Assembly: GCA_963706515.1 (NCBI GenBank)
Contig: CAVPMW010000003.1
Coordinates: 1 to 37,486, forward strand
Origin: CAVPMW01 sp963706515
GTDB taxonomy: Bacteria; Chloroflexota; Anaerolineae; Anaerolineales; UBA4823
DNA length: 37,486 nucleotides
Reading direction: 5' to 3'
The first letter of the stretch is position 1, and the number at the start of each line of letters is the position of its first letter. The translations under genes were made by a program, and so were the position numbers. The notes under the pieces were generated by a model. It was not told the origin of the DNA and ran no database searches. It saw only the letters and a list, made by a program, of their open reading frames with translations. Shown one piece after another: positions 8,720 through 17,330 of this stretch.

Positions 8720-9109
8720 CTACCAAATTACATTTAGATCATACTGGTTTATGATCGGATCAGAGCTGAGCAATGGTAAATCTTCCAGTTGGCACTGCGA
8801 GATTAATAAGCGATCAAATGGATCCCGGTGCAAATCGGGCAATTGAAAGATATGTAAGGCATGACTCAAATGGATTGGCAGGGGCTGGAAATTATTCTTG
8901 TTCATCCGTGAAGTAACATAACGGTCAGGTGGTTCCGGAAGGATCAACCTTCCCCGCGAGGTTTTTATTGCGATTTCCCAGGCGCTGGCAGCACTGAGAT
9001 AGATGGTATTCCGCCCGTCGGATATGATCTCTCTGGCGAGCGGCGAAAGACGAGGATCATCCATATTCCACCAGAGGAAGGTATGGGTATCTAGAAGGGC
9101 ATCCATCAT
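8720..9109 (-). CDS. Type II toxin, PIN-domain RNase (VapC-like)
   Basis: This 129-residue PIN-fold protein matches the usual VapC length. The acidic residues that bind Mg2+ are visible: Asp7 in LLDTHTFLW, Glu45 in SAWEIAIK, Asp96/Asp99 in RDPFDRLLISQ, and Asp117 in SSDPII. Family members cleave tRNA or rRNA and are held inactive by the antitoxin. The start codon overlaps the antitoxin stop (ATGA), so the two are translationally coupled. The set of conserved residues is complete, so it is probably active. Confidence 0.92.
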   Translation of the reverse strand: MMDALLDTHTFLWWNMDDPRLSPLAREIISDGRNTIYLSAASAWEIAIKTSRGRLILPEPPDRYVTSRMNKNNFQPLPIHLSHALHIFQLPDLHRDPFDRLLISQCQLEDLPLLSSDPIINQYDLNVIW

Positions 9110-9327
9110 TCATCGAACTCCGGGAGGGGCTCATCAAAATCCGAGGCGATAACCACTGCAGCAGCATCATTTCCTGGAACTCGTCGTCCGGTTGTTTGAG
9201 TGTAAGGTGTGAGTATGGCGATAGGTTTTCCGGATTTGGCAATAATGATCTGTTCGCCGTTCTGGACACGCTCCAGGAGCCTGGATAAATGGGTTTTAGC
9301 TTCATGTATATTGACTGTGATTGCCAT
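9106..9327 (-). CDS. Type II antitoxin, Phd/YefM family
   Basis: This 73-residue protein begins MAITVNIHEAKTHLSRLLER, the Phd/YefM DNA-binding fold, followed by VQNGEQIIIAKSGKPIAIL. The acidic C-terminus (VIASDFDEPLPEFDE) is the likely toxin-binding tail. It would repress its own operon by binding the repeats at 9354-9375. AGGAGA lies just upstream of the ATG. It pairs with the PIN toxin through a four-base overlap. A Phd-type antitoxin with a VapC-type toxin is a common mixed pair. Confidence 0.92.
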   Translation of the reverse strand: MAITVNIHEAKTHLSRLLERVQNGEQIIIAKSGKPIAILTPYTQTTGRRVPGNDAAAVVIASDFDEPLPEFDE

Positions 9328-9347
9328 GAAATAACTCTCCTGAAGGA

Positions 9348-9376
9348 ATTGTAAACTAAGTCATGAACTAAGTCAA
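9348..9376 (-). promoter_or_regulatory. Toxin-antitoxin promoter with tandem operator
   Basis: On the minus strand TTGACT (9376-9371) and TACAAT (9353-9348) are spaced by 17 bases. The spacer and -35 contain two exact copies of AACTAAGTCA (9354-9363 and 9366-9375, plus strand), 12 bases apart, about one helical turn. This is a plausible site for antitoxin autorepression. Confidence 0.78.
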
Positions 9377-9486
9377 CAACAGACCGGAATTGCTAAGACG
9401 GAGGCAAACGATTTCTTAATATTATCCTATTTACCGGATAGGATATAATCCGTGCTCAGGGTGTGATGCAGATTTCCTTATTTTTC

Positions 9487-9515
9487 TTGCAATAAAGGTA
9501 AACAATCTCTATAAT
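9487..9515 (+). promoter_or_regulatory. Cyclase promoter, probably giving a leaderless mRNA
   Basis: TTGCAA (9487-9492), a 17-base spacer and a perfect TATAAT (9510-9515) place the start of transcription on the A of the ATG at 9522. No Shine-Dalgarno site is present. Confidence 0.68.
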
Positions 9516-9521
9516 TGTCCT

Positions 9522-12500
9522 ATGCCTGACGAGATCGAGCAGATCCAGCAAGCTATCGCTGCCCTGGAAGCCCAGCGGGAAATCCTGGGCGAGCAGGTGC
9601 TGGCTACCGCCCTGGCGCCGCTGCGCCAGCGCCTGGAGCAGCTCCAGATGCAGTCGATCGGCGAGCAGCGCAAGGTCGTCACGATCCTGTTTGCCGACCT
9701 GGCTGGCTTCACGGCGATGTCCGAGAAGATGGATCCCGAAGACGTGCGCGACGTCACCGATGCCTACTTTAAATGCTGGACGGAGGTAATCGAGGCCAAC
9801 CGCGGGACTGTGGAAAAGTTCATCGGGGACGCGGTGATGGCAGTGTTCGGTCTGAAGGCAGCCAGCGAGCAAGACCCCGAAAATGCCGTCCGCGCTGCGC
9901 TGGCAATGCGCGATGCATTGGAGGAGCTGAACGGCGAGCTGGAGCGCGAGCAGCAGATCAGGCTGCACATGCGGGTGGGCGTCCATACCGGTCCGGTCGT
10001 GGTCAGCCTGCTCGGTGAGCGCAAGGGACAGGACTTCGTGGTCGTCGGCGATACGGTGAACCTCGCCAGCCGGCTGCAGTCGGCGGCGCCCGAGGGAGGA
10101 ATTCTCGATCTCGGCGGATACCTACCGCTACGTGCGCGGCGTCTTCGATGTGGAAGCCCTCGATCCGGTGAGCGTCAAAGGCAAGAGCGAGCCGGTGCAG
10201 GTATTCCTCGTGCAGCTCGCCAAGCCGCGCTCGTTCCGCCACGCCAACCAGGACATCGCAGGCGGTGTGGCGAGGCTGGTCGGGCGGCAGGCTGAGATGC
10301 AGCTTCTGCAAGACGTCTACCGGGCATGCCTCGCTGATGGTTCCGTCCACGGCGTGACCCTGGTGGGCGAGCCGGGCATCGGCAAATCGCGCCTGGTATT
10401 CGAGCTCGATGACTGGCTGGAGATCCAACCGGGGGGTTATTTTTATTTCCAGGGCAGGGCAAATTCTGGGACGCTGAATATCTCCTATGCCCTGCTGCGG
10501 GATATGTTTGCTTTCCGCTGCCAGATCCAGGACAGCGACATGCCGGCTGTGGTGCGCAGCAAGCTGGAGCAGGAGATAAAAGCCGCATCAGTCGATGAAG
10601 AAGCCGTTTCCCTTAAGGCTTATTACCTCGGCCGGCTGCTCGGGTTCGAGCTGGGCGAGAATCCTGCCGCGGCAGCTGCCGCGGCAACTGCCGCGGAATC
10701 AGCCGTGGACGCCCGCCAGATCCAGGACCAGGGCATGCTTTCGCTGACCGAATATCTGCGCCTCCTCAGCCGCAAAGATCCGGTGGTGCTGCTGCTCGAG
10801 GACCTGCATTGGGCTGACGACAGCTCCCTGGGCGCGATCGAGCAGCTTGTGGATCTCTTGAGCGATTCCCCGATTATGCTGGTGTGCACGGCGCGCCCCG
10901 AGCTCTTCGAGCGGCAGCCTGGCTGGGGCAAAGCGCTGCCAAACTGGAGCAGGCTCGATCTGCAGCCCCTTTCCCCGGATGAGAGCCAGCTCCTGGTGCG
11001 GGAGATCCTCAATAAGGTGGCTGAGCTTCCCGAAAAACTCAACCAGCTGGTCATCCAAAACACGGAAGGCAACCCGTTTTACATCGAAGAGCTGCTCAAG
11101 ATGATGATCGACGAAGGCATCATCCAAATTCAGGATGATATCTGGCAGGTGCAGGTAGACCGCCTGGAAAAGACTTACCTTCCGCCCACGCTGACCGAGG
11201 TGCTCCAATCGCGCTTCGACAGCCTCAGCCCGGGAGAGAAATCCGTGCTGCAGCAGGCGGCAGTGGTCGGGCGCACCTTTTGGGATAAAGCGGTTGAATT
11301 TATTGACCAGGCTGGCGAACCGGCACTCCAATCGAGGGCGAACGTAGCCGAGATGCTCGGGCGGCTCAACCGCAGGGAGATGGTCTACCGGCGAGACAGC
11401 GCTGCATTCGAAGATACGCGCGAGTATTCGTTCAAACACAATCTCCTGCGCGATGTGACCTATGAAGGTCTGCTGAAGCGCTACCGCCGGGCTTATCACG
11501 CTTACACCGCACGCTGGCTGGCACAGGTAACCCAGCGCAGCCGAGCGCGAGGGAGAGTATGCAGCCTTGATCGGCGAGCATTACGAGCGATCGGGTGAGC
11601 TGGAGACCGCCGCAGACTGGTACGGGCGGGCAGCCAGGCGTGCTGCTGCTCAATACGCCAACATGGAAGCTGTCCGTCTGTTTACGCGTACCCTCGAGCT
11701 GACCCCGCCGGAGCAGGTCGAGAAACGCTTCGCGGCGCTCTCCGGAAGGGTTAAGGTGTTTGAGCTGCAAGGCGTTCGCGAGCAGCAAAAGCAAGATTTG
11801 GACGCCCTCGCCGAGCTGATCTCCAGCGAGCTGATCGCCAGCGAGGGCGATGCAGAAAATGTGACTCAATGGAAAGCTCAGCTCGAGATAGGCTGGTCGT
11901 CCTATTACGACCAGCTCGGCGACTACCAGCCAGCTCAGCTGCACGCCCGCCAGGCGGTCGAGCTGGCACTCTCTTTCAGAGATATCGAGCTCCAGGCGCG
12001 CGGCTGTTTAGCGTGGGGCTGGGCAGATTGGCATTATGGGGACTTCATTCAGGCGAGCGAGCATTTCCGCCAGGCATACAACCTGGCAGAAGCGGTTGGA
12101 ATGTACGAATTGCAGGCAGACAGCCAGCGTTCATTGGGCGTGATCGCTGAGCTGACCGGTGATTATCCCCAGGCAAAGCAGCACCTGGCTCAAGCCCTGG
12201 AGACTTACCGCAAGAATAATAACCTCCGGGGTGAAGCCCTTACCCTGAACAGCCTGGGGGTCGTTTACTACCACCAGCTGGAGATCGAAGCATCCCAGGG
12301 CTATTTCGCAGAGTCGCTGCGGCTGAAACGCCAGATGGGCGACCGATATGGTGAGGGGATATCACTATGCAACCTGGGGCATATTGCCATCAGCCAGTTC
12401 GATTTGTCAGGAGCGCAGAGCTTCTACCAGCAAAGCCTGGAGGTTTGCCAGACCATCCAGAATCTCGAAGGCGAGGAAGCCGCGATCATCGGCCTGGGAT

Positions 12501-13160
12501 ACGTGGCGAGCCGGGCAGGCAGGCAGGTGGAAGCCCGCGAATATTACCAGCAGGCGCTGCTGATCGGGGGACAAATTGGCGACAAGCAGGGAGTATCCGA
12601 TTCACTTTCCAGCCTGGGAGAAGCTGAGCTGAGGGCTGGAGATGCCGAAATCTGCACAAGAGCATTGTAAGCAAGCAATTGCTATCGCGCACGAGATTGG
12701 CGCACCTCATGAAGAAGGGCTGGGCTGGTATCACCTGGGCAACGCCTGCCTGTCCCTCGGGCAGCTGGATGAAGCCCAGGCTGCCTTTGAACGGTCCGGT
12801 GAGCTGCACCGTGCGCTGGAGCAAACGGGATTGGATATCGACAACCGCGCCGGTCTGGCGGCGATTGCCCTGCGGCGCGGCGACCTCGCGCTGGCCTCCC
12901 GGCTGGCTGAGGAGGTTCAGCGTGCGCTGCCGGAGGCTGTCCAGGAAGGGATCGAAGCTTTGTTAGATTACTGGACCATCTACCAGATTTTCCAAACGAT
13001 TGGTGACGCACGCGCGGGAATCTGCCTGGAATCGGCTGTTGCCTTGCTGGAAGACCAGGCCGGGAGGATCAATGACGTAGGTATGCGCAGATCTTTCGTA
13101 CGGGACGTCCAGGTGAACCGCGATCTGCTGGCTGCATGGAAAAATTATTCGGGACGGTAA
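9522..13160 (+). CDS. Class III adenylate cyclase-AAA ATPase-TPR signalling protein, three frameshifts
   Basis: About 1212 residues. A short coiled coil (1-50) precedes the cyclase domain: FADLAGFTAMSEKMD (metal Asp), VEKFIGDAVMAVFG (adenine-type Lys and second metal Asp), and VVGDTVNLASRLQS (Asn and Arg for the transition state). It should make cAMP, as all catalytic positions look intact. An ATPase follows with Walker A GEPGIGKSRL and Walker B VVLLLEDLHWADD, then a long TPR array to the end. An Ala-rich linker is encoded by a GC repeat near 10664-10695. Frame shifts are needed near 10106, 11553 and 12650 (run of three A); the domains continue across each. The mRNA is probably leaderless. 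The next gene, 13 bases on, carries a cyclic-nucleotide-binding domain. Confidence 0.85.
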
Positions 13161-13173
13161 AGGATTGGCGGGC

Positions 13174-14412
13174 ATGAATACAAGCGTACTGACCAGGATT
13201 CCATTTTTTGCAGATTTGCCGGAAGAAGAGCTTGAACACCTTGCCCCGCTCAGCCAGGTGCGGCATTTTGACGACGGCGAGGTGCTGATGCGCGAGGGCG
13301 AGCCTGGCGAATGCTTCATGGCTGTCCTGGAAGGCGAGGTCGAGGTCATTAAGGCCCTGGACACCTCTGAAGAGCGCCGCCTGGGCATCCGCAGGGGGGG
13401 AGAAATTCTGGGTGAGATGAGCCTGTTCAGCCGCGAACGGATCCGCTCAGCCAGTGTGCGCAGTCATGGTGGAGTGGAGATGTTAGAAATTCCCCTCGCT
13501 GGGTTCGAAGCCCTGCTCACCCGCTACCCCGCGCTGGCTATCCACCTTCTACAGGCAATGACTCAGCGAATGCGCGATTCAGAAAGCCTTACTGTACATG
13601 ATTTGCGGATAAAGAACCAGGCGTTGGAGCAGGCTTACCTGGAGCTTAAAGCCGCCCAGGCGCAGCTCATCGAGCAGGAAAAATTCGAGCACGACCTGGC
13701 AATGGCGAGGCGCATCCAGGAAAACCTGCTGCCAAAAACCGAGCCGGACCTGCCTGGCTGGCGCCTGGCGGCGTGCTGGCAGCCTGCCCGCGAGGTCAGC
13801 GGCGATTTCTACGACTTCATCCAGTTCCCGCAGGGCAGCCTGGGGATATTGATTGGGGATGTGACCGGAAAGGGAATCCCCGCTGCGCTGGTGATGGCGA
13901 CGACCCACAGCGTTTTGCGTGGGGTGACCGCCAGCCTGGTCGCCAGCCGGGAGCCGGTCTCGCCAGGGATCCTGCTCGCCCGGACGAACGACCTGCTGTG
14001 CGAGGAGATGCCGCCAAATATGTTCGTCACCTGTCTTTTAGCCGTGCTGGAGCCGGCGAGCGGGGAGCTGCGCTTTGCCAACGCCGGTCACCCGCTGCCA
14101 TTCCAGTGCCGCAGCAGGGAGCTGCGCGAGCTGCTCGCCCGGGGGATGCCTCTCGGCTTGCTGCCGGAACAAGTTTATGAAGAACAGCAGTCCCGGCTGG
14201 AGCCAGGCGACAGCCTGTGGCTGTTCAGCGACGGACTGGTGGAAGCGCACAACCCGCAAGGTGAGATGTTCGGGCTGCCGCGCTTGCAGGAGCGGTTGGC
14301 TGGGATAAATGATGTGCAGATCGACACGCTGCTCGCCGATCTGCACACCTTCACCGGCTCTGGCTGGGAGCAGGAGGATGATATTACGTTCGTGACGGTA
14401 TCGCGCTCCTGA
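13174..14412 (+). CDS. Cyclic-nucleotide-binding SpoIIE-type (PP2C) phosphatase
   Basis: This 412-residue protein has two parts. Residues 1-130 are a cyclic-nucleotide-binding domain with beta-roll motif GEPGECFMAVLEGEVEV and phosphate cassette GEMSLFSRERIRSASV, where the Gly-Glu and the Arg expected to hold the ribose and phosphate are present. A coiled coil (about 140-180) leads into a SpoIIE/RsbU-like phosphatase: VSGDFYDF, GDVTGKGIPAALVMA, NAGHPLPF and a final EDDITFVTV, keeping the metal Asp residues. Relatives dephosphorylate anti-sigma-factor antagonists. The cyclase encoded immediately upstream makes a direct cAMP link likely (inference). The ATG at 13174, with AAAGGA nine bases upstream, is preferred over a TTG at 13165. 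Confidence 0.9.
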   Translation: MNTSVLTRIPFFADLPEEELEHLAPLSQVRHFDDGEVLMREGEPGECFMAVLEGEVEVIKALDTSEERRLGIRRGGEILGEMSLFSRERIRSASVRSHGGVEMLEIPLAGFEALLTRYPALAIHLLQAMTQRMRDSESLTVHDLRIKNQALEQAYLELKAAQAQLIEQEKFEHDLAMARRIQENLLPKTEPDLPGWRLAACWQPAREVSGDFYDFIQFPQGSLGILIGDVTGKGIPAALVMATTHSVLRGVTASLVASREPVSPGILLARTNDLLCEEMPPNMFVTCLLAVLEPASGELRFANAGHPLPFQCRSRELRELLARGMPLGLLPEQVYEEQQSRLEPGDSLWLFSDGLVEAHNPQGEMFGLPRLQERLAGINDVQIDTLLADLHTFTGSGWEQEDDITFVTVSRS

Positions 14413-14437
14413 CAACTCTGGCTGGTCCTGCTCGCCA

Positions 14438-14935
14438 TCAGCGGGAGGCAACCCCGACCAGGGTCGCCAACAGCTCGTCTAGGCGCTCGAACAAATCGTT
14501 GAGGCCTTCTTCCATGCCCGACTCGAGTATCCCATCCCGGTCGGCTACCGATTGGTAGACAGACACGTTCGTCAGCCTGGTCCTTCCACCAGGCAGCGCC
14601 TCGAAGACCACCGTCTCGAGGGCGACGTGCCCTTTTTCGGGGAGGCCGTCAAACTCGAATGTATCGATCAGCCTCTCGGGGGCGGTGACTTCGTGGAACA
14701 CGCCGTGAAACCTGTACGTGTTGCCGTCCTTATCCTGGTGGGTATAGCGGTACGTGCCGCCGTCTCTCGGCTCGAATTTTTCAAGGGTCATGACCAGCCG
14801 GCGCGGTCCCAGCCACTGTACGTACAGCTTGGGATCGGTGAAGGCTTTGAAAACGAGCTCGCGGGGTGCATCAAACTCGCGCGTGATGACCACCTCTTGT
14901 TTGTTGGGTTCTGCACTAACAACCGTCTTGTTCAT
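14438..14935 (-). CDS. SRPBCC / AHSA1-domain protein
   Basis: This 165-residue protein has the START-like fold of AHSA1 proteins: EVVITREFDAPRELVFKAFT at the N-terminus, then WLGPRRLVMTLEKFEPRDGG, GVFHEVTAPERLIDTFEF and a C-terminal GILESGMEEGLNDLFERL helix. These proteins bind hydrophobic ligands, and the precise role is unknown. The gene is downstream of an ArsR-type regulator on the same strand, the usual ArsR-AHSA1 pairing. AAGGAGGT precedes the ATG. The gap between the two genes holds a 53-base palindrome. Its 3' end faces the phosphatase gene across 25 bases with no visible terminator. Confidence 0.9.
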   Translation of the reverse strand: MNKTVVSAEPNKQEVVITREFDAPRELVFKAFTDPKLYVQWLGPRRLVMTLEKFEPRDGGTYRYTHQDKDGNTYRFHGVFHEVTAPERLIDTFEFDGLPEKGHVALETVVFEALPGGRTRLTNVSVYQSVADRDGILESGMEEGLNDLFERLDELLATLVGVASR

Positions 14936-14988
14936 GTCTCGATACCTCCTTCAATATTATTGGACTTACCCAGTAAGCTGAGGAATTG

Positions 14989-15041
14989 CCGTAAAAAGGG
15001 GTGTAGGGCGGGCGTACGCCCGCCCTACACCCCTTTTACGG
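14989..15041. repeat. 53-base near-perfect palindrome between arsR-like and AHSA1 genes
   Basis: CCGTAAAA, then GGGGTGTAGGGCGGGC, a GTAC centre, and the exact inverse form a 24-bp stem with one unpaired A. It begins one base after the stop codon of the ArsR-type gene. The GTAGGGCGGGC core resembles dispersed palindromes of environmental Chloroflexota. It could attenuate or stabilise the operon mRNA. Confidence 0.8.
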
Positions 15042-15042
15042 A

Positions 15043-15399
15043 CTATTTTTCCTTCAATTGCGTTATTCCTGTCTTATTAAGATTCTTTTGCTTCTCTTGC
15101 TCTTCCTGCAGTAGCTTGTCGAGTGCGCTGAACCGTTCGTCCCAAACCTCCGTCATCTTCTTGACCCAGGATTCCAGCTCATGGATGGGTTCCGGATTGA
15201 GGCGGTAGATCCGGTATTGAGCCTTCTTCTCTACCAGCACTAAATTTGCCTGGCGCAATACCTGCAGGTGCTGGGAGATTGCCGGGTGACTGGCAGGAAA
15301 ATGATCGTAGATATCGGTTGCGGATAACCCGCCGGAATGGGCAAGCATTTCCAATATGTTGCGCCTTGTCGGATCGGAAAGAGCAGAGAACATGTCCAT
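15043..15399 (-). CDS. ArsR-family winged-helix repressor
   Basis: This 118-residue protein has a winged helix: FSALSDPTRRNILEMLAHSG, recognition helix SHPAISQHLQVLRQANLV and wing VEKKAQYRIYRLN. There are no cysteines or clustered histidines, so it is not a metal sensor. It belongs to the ArsR subgroup found beside AHSA1 genes. The C-terminal tail (LLQEEQEKQKNLNKT) is charged. There is no Shine-Dalgarno site, and the -10 box lies six bases before the ATG, so translation is probably leaderless. A palindrome over its -35 is the likely self-operator. Confidence 0.9.
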   Translation of the reverse strand: MDMFSALSDPTRRNILEMLAHSGGLSATDIYDHFPASHPAISQHLQVLRQANLVLVEKKAQYRIYRLNPEPIHELESWVKKMTEVWDERFSALDKLLQEEQEKQKNLNKTGITQLKEK

Positions 15400-15405
15400 A
15401 GGTAT

Positions 15406-15442
15406 ATAATAAACTATTTACTTAATTAAGTCAATACTTAAT
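15406..15442 (-). promoter_or_regulatory. arsR-like promoter and palindromic operator (leaderless start)
   Basis: TTGACT (15434-15429) and TATTAT (15411-15406) are 17 bases apart. The perfect inverted repeat ATTAAGT-CAAT-ACTTAAT (15425-15442) covers the -35. The expected transcription start coincides with the A of the ATG at 15399. Confidence 0.78.
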
Positions 15443-15470
15443 TGAAAATTGGTGTGAAATTGGACAGGTC

Positions 15471-15985
15471 ATTGCGAGGCGTACTTTGCCCGACGGTGTA
15501 GTTCACCGTACGGTGAACTACCACCGTCAAGCAATCCCATTACTGAGCGTAGATCAAGAGATGAGATTGCTTCGCGAAGAACGCTCGCAAAGACGACCTT
15601 TGAGTGTCTTTGCGAGGAGGTTGCCGTTTTGTGGCAACCGACGAAGCAATCTCATCTTTTCGGTCATAGAATAAGAGATGAGATTGCTTCGAGGCAAAGA
15701 ACGCCTCTCGCAATGACAACCTCGGAGTGTCTTTGCGAGGCGTCGTTCTGTGAGCCGAAGCAATCTCATCACTAATGAAAAAGATAAGATTGCTCGAAGT
15801 TCGATAATGCCGAACTTCGAGCATAGAACGCTCATCTCGCAATGACAACTTTTGAATGTCTTTGCGAGGCTCGTTCTGTGAGCCGAAGCAATCTCATCAC
15901 TAATGAAAAAGATAAGATTGCTTGAAGTTCGATATTGCTGAACTTCGAGCACCGAACGCTCATCTCGCAATGACGACCTCTCGCA
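15471..15985. repeat. Array of four BIME-like palindromic repeat units
   Basis: This roughly 500-base stretch holds no gene. It contains four units of about 115-130 bases (about 15471-15595, 15609-15717, 15729-15846, 15858-15974). Each runs from TTGCGAG, a hairpin and GAAGCAATCTCAT into the inverse GATGAGATTGCTT, a second hairpin and CTCGCAA(T/A)GAC. The ends are conserved while the hairpin sequences differ between units. Units three and four are recent tandem copies, about 90% alike. Open frames here are by-products of the repeats. Confidence 0.85.
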
Positions 15986-16001
15986 ATGTCAACCTTTGAG
16001 C

Positions 16002-17261
16002 TCAATGCCGGAGGCGGCGTCGCTCACCCGATCGCCGGGCAGAGTGTCCACCGGGCGGGCTGTGGCTGGCCAACGGCTCACCGGTCTTGCCGGGTGCGCC
16101 ACGACCACACACACTGCACGGGCCGCGCCGCCGGTAGTAGTAACCCAGCGTCGCCACAGCGAGCGCCACGCCCCAGACCGGGAACAGCAGCGGCGGGGCC
16201 AACGACGATCCAGATATCTTGCCCAGTGGCCACCGCCGCAGCGGCCATCCGGTTCCAAGCGGACCATATGGTGATGCCGCCCACCATGAGCAGCACCGAC
16301 ACGATCGAGGCCGGGACCACCGCCAGAGCGATGGGCACCCGGCGTCCTGCCAGGCCGATCATCCAGCGCGGGAACACCTCGCCCCAGCGCTGCACCAGGC
16401 CGAGCATGAGGACGGCTCCCACCAGGCCGAAGGTCGCCAGGAAGAGCCCCGAGATCCACTCCCCGCTCTCCTGACCGAGGCGCAGATGCTCCTCGCTCAT
16501 CCCCAGCGGGATACCCAGCGCCCAGGCGTAGCGGGTGAGGGCATACAAGACTGGCACAGCCATGGCCACATACACGGCGATCCGGCCCCAGCGCGCGGCT
16601 TGGTCGGGCTCGTCCACCCCTCCGGGCCGTCTCGGCGGCCGCAATACAGGCAGGCGTCCCCACTCCGGCGGGCATAGCTGACGGTAGCCGCCAGCCAGAG
16701 GAACCCGCCGGTAAGGCACAGCAATTGGTGCGCTAATGTCCACGTGCCGGTCAAAGCTTGCAGATAGATGCCGATCTCGGCGCCGGTGAGGAGCTTGAAT
16801 ACCACAAAGGGGATGTAGGCGAGCATCGTCAGCAGGTTGATGTCGGTCATGAGCAGCAGGAGGACCCCGGCGAGCAGTGCTCCGGCGGTTATGAAGAGAG
16901 GCCGGAACACCCTGCCTCGCACCCCGCGCAGCATCGCCGCTCCCATCGCCGCCGCAGGAATCCCTGCCATCATCACGACGATCCAGGCCACGCCCGGCCC
17001 GAACCGTCCGACCACCGGCCCTGCAACGTCGGACACGGTCTCGGGGGCGTAAGGGAACCCGCGCCCGCTCACCGCCCAGTAGACCCCCAGCGCGGCGTAG
17101 ACCAGTGACCAGGCAACCGCCGCGTACGGCGCCCAGCGCTGCCAGTCGCGGACCCCTCCTGCACGAGCGGGAACAGCCCCAGCCGTCCCGCTGCCTTGCA
17201 CGGCTGTCTGAAGCTTGCCAGACGGAGCATTTTGATTTGATGCGGTGTCATTCTTTTCCAT
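16002..17261 (-). CDS. Multi-pass membrane protein, unknown function, two frameshifts
   Basis: About 420 residues with some ten hydrophobic segments. A basic, Gly/Ala-rich N-terminus (1-45) leads to WAPYAAVAWSLVYAALGVYW, later segments around GVAWIVVMMAGIPAAAMGAA and PLFITAGALLAGVLLLLMTD, and a C-terminal half with IAVYVAMAVPVLYALTRYAW and WMIGLAGRRVPIALAVVPAS. The WSxxYAALGxYWAxxG opening recalls small DUF3995-like membrane proteins, but I am not confident of this. Frame shifts are needed near 16640 and 16190; hydrophobic segments continue after each. The start follows CGGAGGGG with normal spacing. GC content is higher than in the neighbours. No functional residue can be named. Confidence 0.66.
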
Positions 17262-17330
17262 TTTGCCCCTCCGAATTTTCATACTGGAATGTGAGAGGTG
17301 TTTTGATAACGAGAGTGTTTCTTCTGATAA

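Noticed and set aside
10664..10695. Perfect CTGCCGCGGCAG palindromes
   Set aside because: They arise from Ala codons in a linker of the cyclase protein, so I see no regulatory role.
15540..15970. Two minus-strand frames with phrases such as DEIASAH and SNLIFFISDEIAS
   Set aside because: They are translations of the palindromic repeats. They have no Shine-Dalgarno site or domain, and such frames are common false genes.
16000..17260. Plus-strand frames over the membrane protein gene
   Set aside because: Hydrophobic segments exist only on the minus strand. The plus frames are Arg/Pro-rich GC by-products.
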